NCBI RefSeq assembly: GCF_944377805.1
Contig: NZ_CALWFZ010000016.1
Span: 1-45,642, forward strand
DNA: 45,642 nt
Direction: 5' to 3'
DNA from: an uncultured Mediterraneibacter sp.
GTDB lineage: Bacteria > Bacillota > Clostridia > Lachnospirales > Lachnospiraceae
Shown here piece by piece: positions 43,012-45,642 of this stretch (position 1 is its first letter; each line of letters opens with the position of its first letter). The notes beneath the pieces were generated by a model. It searched no databases. It was not told the DNA's origin and saw only the letters and a list, made by a program, of their open reading frames with translations. The position numbers were made by a program, and so were the translations under genes.

Positions 43012-43231
43012 TGCTGTCGGGAGAGAATATGATGTATCTCTCGACAATAAACAGAAACTGGAGACGACAATACGAGTTCTCAAAGAGAATTATCCGGGCG
43101 CAATGGATGGTATAGGGGATCGTTATCAACTCCAGTCGGAGCGGAGCAGACGACATCTGGAAGCAGAAAAGACATATGAAGAAGCACACATATATAGCGG
43201 AGACAGAATCCTTGTATCGCCGTTTGAATAA
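42983..43231 (+). CDS. esaB: EsaB/YukD ubiquitin-like T7SS protein
   Basis: 82 residues. A beta-grasp-like pattern (MKITLTIRNNAVGREYDVSL, then TTIRVLKENYP, then YQLQSERSRRHLEAEKTYEEAHIYSGDRILV) matches YukD family proteins. Cytosolic regulator or structural factor of T7SSb machines. It starts inside the preceding gene and ends 21 bases before the EssB start. Confidence 0.85.
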   Translation: MKITLTIRNNAVGREYDVSLDNKQKLETTIRVLKENYPGAMDGIGDRYQLQSERSRRHLEAEKTYEEAHIYSGDRILVSPFE

Positions 43232-43252
43232 AGGGTTATGAGAGGACGGGAC

Positions 43253-44440
43253 ATGAAGGGACAACAGAAGGACAGAAAGAAACAGGAACAACAGAATACA
43301 GCAGCTGCGGGAACAGCGGAAAGGTATATCAGAACAGAAGTTAAAAAATCTGCGCTAAATGCCAGAGATCGATATGATTATGAGAAGCTGTGCATACACC
43401 GGGACGGGCTTTTGCCATGTAGTTATGAAGAAGACAGGGAGGATCTGTATTTTTCTTATGACACAAGGGGAATGAAACCTTTTAACTCTATAAAAGGTGA
43501 AGCCAGAGAGAAAAAGTACCAGCTTCTTATTAATTTTGCGCTTCTTGGAAAACTTTTGGACTCTTACAAACTCTCTTTTCGGGAAGACAATCTCTACTAT
43601 GATGAAAACTATATGCTGTATCTGAAAGAGCGCGATATATACGCAAGGGGAGAAAAGCCCGACGAGGCTCGATTCCTTGCGGCATATAAGAGCTTTGTGG
43701 CCGGCGTGCTTGGAAGTAAATATAGTGTATCCCAGATACTGGAAAGCGGAATTGAAATATGTAAAGGCGAGAAATGGTTCGCCCCTGTTTACGAATGCGC
43801 GACGTCTGATGAAGTGGCAGATGTAATACGAAGTGCGAAGACGGATTATGAAGCAAAAAAATCAGTCCAGATAAGAGAAGTGGGCAGAAAATCATATCTT
43901 ATATGGAGAATCATCGCGGTGGCAGCGACTGTGGGATTCCTCGTATGCGCTATATGGGCAGGATGGTTATTCGCGCGGGTTGTACCGCGCCAGGAGAATC
44001 TTCTGGCGGCAAACAGGGCTTATATTCAAAGAGATTATCTGAGCTGTATTGAAAATCTAAGAGAGATGGAGCCGGAGGATATGGACTCGGATACATTGTA
44101 TATTCTGGCGGTTTCCTATGCGTCGGCAGAAAGTTTTCGGAGAGACGAGATGCAGACTATCATCTCAAATCTGTCTCCGAACAGCAATCCAAAAGCGCTT
44201 GAATATTGGATCAGAATCGGGCGGCTGGAGACGAAGACAGCAGAAGAAATCGCACTTTCTCTGTCTGATGACAAGCTGCTTATCTATGCATATATGAAAG
44301 AGGCAGATGATTTGGAAAATGACACAACGATAGACGGCGAAACTAAGAAAGAAAGGCTTGACAGACTGGAGACAGAAATAAACAAGTTGGGCGAGAAATA
44401 TGAGTCGGATACCGACGGAGGACAGGGAATAGATGAATGA
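43253..44440 (+). CDS. essB: EssB/YukC-like T7SS pseudokinase membrane protein
   Basis: 395 residues from ATG 43253 (GAGAGGA 6 bases upstream; the in-frame ATG at 43238 has poor spacing). The N-terminal cytosolic region of about 205 residues has the pseudokinase pattern (KLCIHRDGLLPCSYEEDREDLYFSYD, then LLINFALLGKLLDSYKLSF). One membrane helix lies at about 214-238 (LIWRIIAVAATVGFLVCAIWAGWLF). The C-terminal extracytoplasmic helical region includes LAANRAYIQRDYLSCIENL. EssB is an essential core component linking EssC to the rest of the machine. Confidence 0.88.
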   Translation: MKGQQKDRKKQEQQNTAAAGTAERYIRTEVKKSALNARDRYDYEKLCIHRDGLLPCSYEEDREDLYFSYDTRGMKPFNSIKGEAREKKYQLLINFALLGKLLDSYKLSFREDNLYYDENYMLYLKERDIYARGEKPDEARFLAAYKSFVAGVLGSKYSVSQILESGIEICKGEKWFAPVYECATSDEVADVIRSAKTDYEAKKSVQIREVGRKSYLIWRIIAVAATVGFLVCAIWAGWLFARVVPRQENLLAANRAYIQRDYLSCIENLREMEPEDMDSDTLYILAVSYASAESFRRDEMQTIISNLSPNSNPKALEYWIRIGRLETKTAEEIALSLSDDKLLIYAYMKEADDLENDTTIDGETKKERLDRLETEINKLGEKYESDTDGGQGIDE

Positions 44441-44458
44441 AAAGGTGGAGGTGGAATA

Positions 44459-44860
44459 ATGAGCATATCATCGGAAGAACTTGAAAAGAGGATCAGACGT
44501 CAGAAGAGACATGCCAGGGCAAATGCTAATATAATAGCGCTGTCAGCAGAAGTGACACAGTATGAAATTGCCAGGCGTTCAGTAGAGAGCGCGAAAAACA
44601 GCTGCGAGACAGAAAAAAACAATTGGGAGACAGTTGTAAACAGTCTTTCAGCTAAAGAGATCACCAGGACGGAAATCTTCGAGGGAGAGATGGCACAGAA
44701 ACTCACAGAGTATCGACAGGAGGCTGTAAATGAGAACAACGACGGGATACAAGCAGCGGGCGATCTTGCGGATTCCCTCAGCTCTCAGATCACGATGATT
44801 GATAACAAAATATCAGATTTGAAAAGCAGTATCAGTTACTGGCAGTCGCAGTTATATTAG
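44459..44860 (+). CDS. Coiled-coil protein of the T7SS locus, DUF5082/YwqH-like
   Basis: 133 residues, almost entirely predicted helix. An N-terminal basic stretch (LEKRIRRQKRHARANANII) is followed by long heptad-like segments and a C-terminal ITMIDNKISDLKSSISYWQSQLY. Size, position and coiled-coil nature resemble YwqH-type proteins that precede LXG toxin genes in Bacillus. The family match is by resemblance only. GGAGGTGG-type ribosome site; the next gene starts 11 bases after its stop. Confidence 0.6.
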   Translation: MSISSEELEKRIRRQKRHARANANIIALSAEVTQYEIARRSVESAKNSCETEKNNWETVVNSLSAKEITRTEIFEGEMAQKLTEYRQEAVNENNDGIQAAGDLADSLSSQITMIDNKISDLKSSISYWQSQLY

Positions 44861-44871
44861 GAGGTAGAAGG

Positions 44872-45159
44872 ATGGCGTCAAAAATAGGTGTTCATGAAGA
44901 CGAATATAATAGCCTGAAGGGTCAGCTTAGTGATGTACACGGGGACATCATATCTCAGACCGAAGAGATACTCAAGATGCTGGAATCGCTTAACAGTTCA
45001 GAAGGAGAGTTTTATACAAAAAGCATTACTCCGAAAGTGGACATGGTATGTGGAGAACTTGAGTCTGCGATGTCTGTGATAACAGAGATCTACAGTGCGC
45101 ATGAAGAAATTATAGACAGTTTCAAGACTGCCATCGCAGATCTTGATACATGTTGCTAA
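44872..45159 (+). CDS. Small helical hairpin protein of the T7SS locus
   Basis: 95 residues. Two long helices separated by a turn around SSEGEFYTKSITPKVD; it ends in DLDTCC. Same size class as WXG100 proteins but without a W-x-G turn. Possibly an LXG-associated alpha-helical partner (YwqI/DUF5344 or Lap-type), based on size and place. AGGAGG precedes the ATG. Confidence 0.6.
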   Translation: MASKIGVHEDEYNSLKGQLSDVHGDIISQTEEILKMLESLNSSEGEFYTKSITPKVDMVCGELESAMSVITEIYSAHEEIIDSFKTAIADLDTCC

Positions 45160-45172
45160 GAGGGAGGAAGAA

Positions 45173-45469
45173 ATGGCGGCAGATATTAGAGTCAATATAG
45201 AAGCGGTAGGTGATGCGGTGGGAAAGGCTACGTCGCAGATCAATAAACTTCAGGAGAATGCAGACGACATATATAACAGCCTTACAGGCATATTTGCGGA
45301 ATCGGCAGGTGAAGAGGCGGATGCGCTCAGAGATCAGCAGAAGGCGGAAGCAGAACTTGTCAGGACGTTGACAGAAACCCTGTCCAGGTTTGTGTCCAGC
45401 ATACAGTTTGCAGCGGAAGAACTTTCCACGATGGACTCCACAGGAGCGCAGCATATGACCAGAAGATAA
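45173..45469 (+). CDS. Small helical protein of the T7SS locus
   Basis: 98 residues from ATG 45173 (GGAGGA just upstream; the in-frame ATG at 45143 overlaps the previous gene and has no ribosome site). Predicted helix-turn-helix hairpin (ATSQINKLQENADDIYNSLTGIF, then EEADALRDQQKAEAELVRTLTETLSRFV), C-terminus basic (HMTRR). No WXG motif. Not recognised as a named family. Confidence 0.6.
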   Translation: MAADIRVNIEAVGDAVGKATSQINKLQENADDIYNSLTGIFAESAGEEADALRDQQKAEAELVRTLTETLSRFVSSIQFAAEELSTMDSTGAQHMTRR

Positions 45470-45487
45470 GAAAGAAGGGAAACAGAT

Positions 45488-45642
45488 ATGAACCGAGTAT
45501 TCAGCACGTCAGAGATTGAATCACTCTGTACGGAATTAAAGGAGCTGGCAGACCAGTGTAAGGAACATGTGGATCAGATGGAGCAGGTGGCATCCAGGGC
45601 GCGGACGGCAGTAGAATCCGTTCCGTCAGACGCGCGCAGCAG
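45488..45642 (+). CDS. Start of another helical T7SS-linked protein, cut by window edge
   Basis: ATG at 45488 with an AGAAGGGA ribosome site; 51 codons are visible without a stop. MNRVFSTSEIESLCTELKEL, then ADQCKEHVDQMEQVASRARTAV, is helical. It may be a further WXG100-like protein or the N-terminus of a longer LXG-type protein; length is not known. Confidence 0.6.
   Translation, partial: MNRVFSTSEIESLCTELKELADQCKEHVDQMEQVASRARTAVESVPSDARS

Noticed and set aside
44872-45469. Calling the small T7SS-linked proteins WXG100 toxins or antitoxins
   Set aside because: They have no W-x-G motif and no toxin domain; only size, helicity and position support a T7SS role.
1-45642. CRISPR arrays, insertion sequences, prophage or integrase genes
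   Set aside because: No regularly spaced repeats, transposase, integrase or att-like duplications were seen.

Overview
The window looks like chromosomal DNA from a Bacillota (Firmicutes) gut anaerobe of the Lachnospiraceae type. Four things suggest this: strong AGGAGG ribosome binding sites with intermediate base composition; T-box and M-box leader RNAs; the clostridial gene order recJ - rel - MBL hydrolase - hemZ - hisS - aspS; and a type VIIb secretion locus of Firmicutes type. The family assignment is inference. No 16S gene is present and no search was run.

Layout. (1) 1-7233: the end of a large wall-anchored protein (transglutaminase-like core, YDG-type domain, SPQTG sorting signal), a cupin gene followed by a tandem carboxymuconolactone-decarboxylase-like gene, a decayed AEC-type permease, then on the minus strand a GH31 alpha-glucosidase followed by a maltose/galactoside-type O-acetyltransferase. 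(2) 7458-16839: housekeeping block recJ, rel (ppGpp), MBL-fold hydrolase, hemZ, hisS, aspS. (3) 16921-19236: orphan HicB-like antitoxin, MFS transporter, divergent BlaI-type repressor with a consensus promoter and an operator-like site, and tRNA-Gly(GCC). (4) 19297-25082: a tightly packed run marR - thyA - folA - zinc ABC transporter (three genes) - sodium/alanine symporter. (5) 25106-29685: T-box leader, ilvB, ilvN, ilvE, then an RpiR-type regulator. (6) 29657-35259: cutC on the minus strand, facing away from a fucosidase/PTS operon (GH29, mannose-family EIIAB, EIIC, EIID, SIS isomerase). This operon looks built to import and cut a fucosylated sugar inside the cell. (7) 35284-37037: mgtE under an M-box magnesium riboswitch, with a short overlapping reading frame that has a near-perfect ribosome site. 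(8) 37090-39682: pepD-type dipeptidase and an XdhC/CoxI-like protein with unusual domain order. (9) 39756-45642: the left part of a type VIIb (ESX-like) secretion locus: short EsaA-like protein, WXG100 protein, EssA-like protein, EsaB/YukD, EssB/YukC, then four small helical proteins, the last cut by the window edge. The EssC ATPase and any LXG toxin are not in the window and would be expected to the right.

The most interesting parts are the T7SS locus with its reduced EsaA and its set of different small helical proteins, the fucoside PTS operon, the mgtE leader with an 11-nt copy of aptamer sequence over a uORF ribosome site, the mixed folate/zinc operon, and an ilvB T-box whose apparent specifier does not match a branched-chain amino acid.
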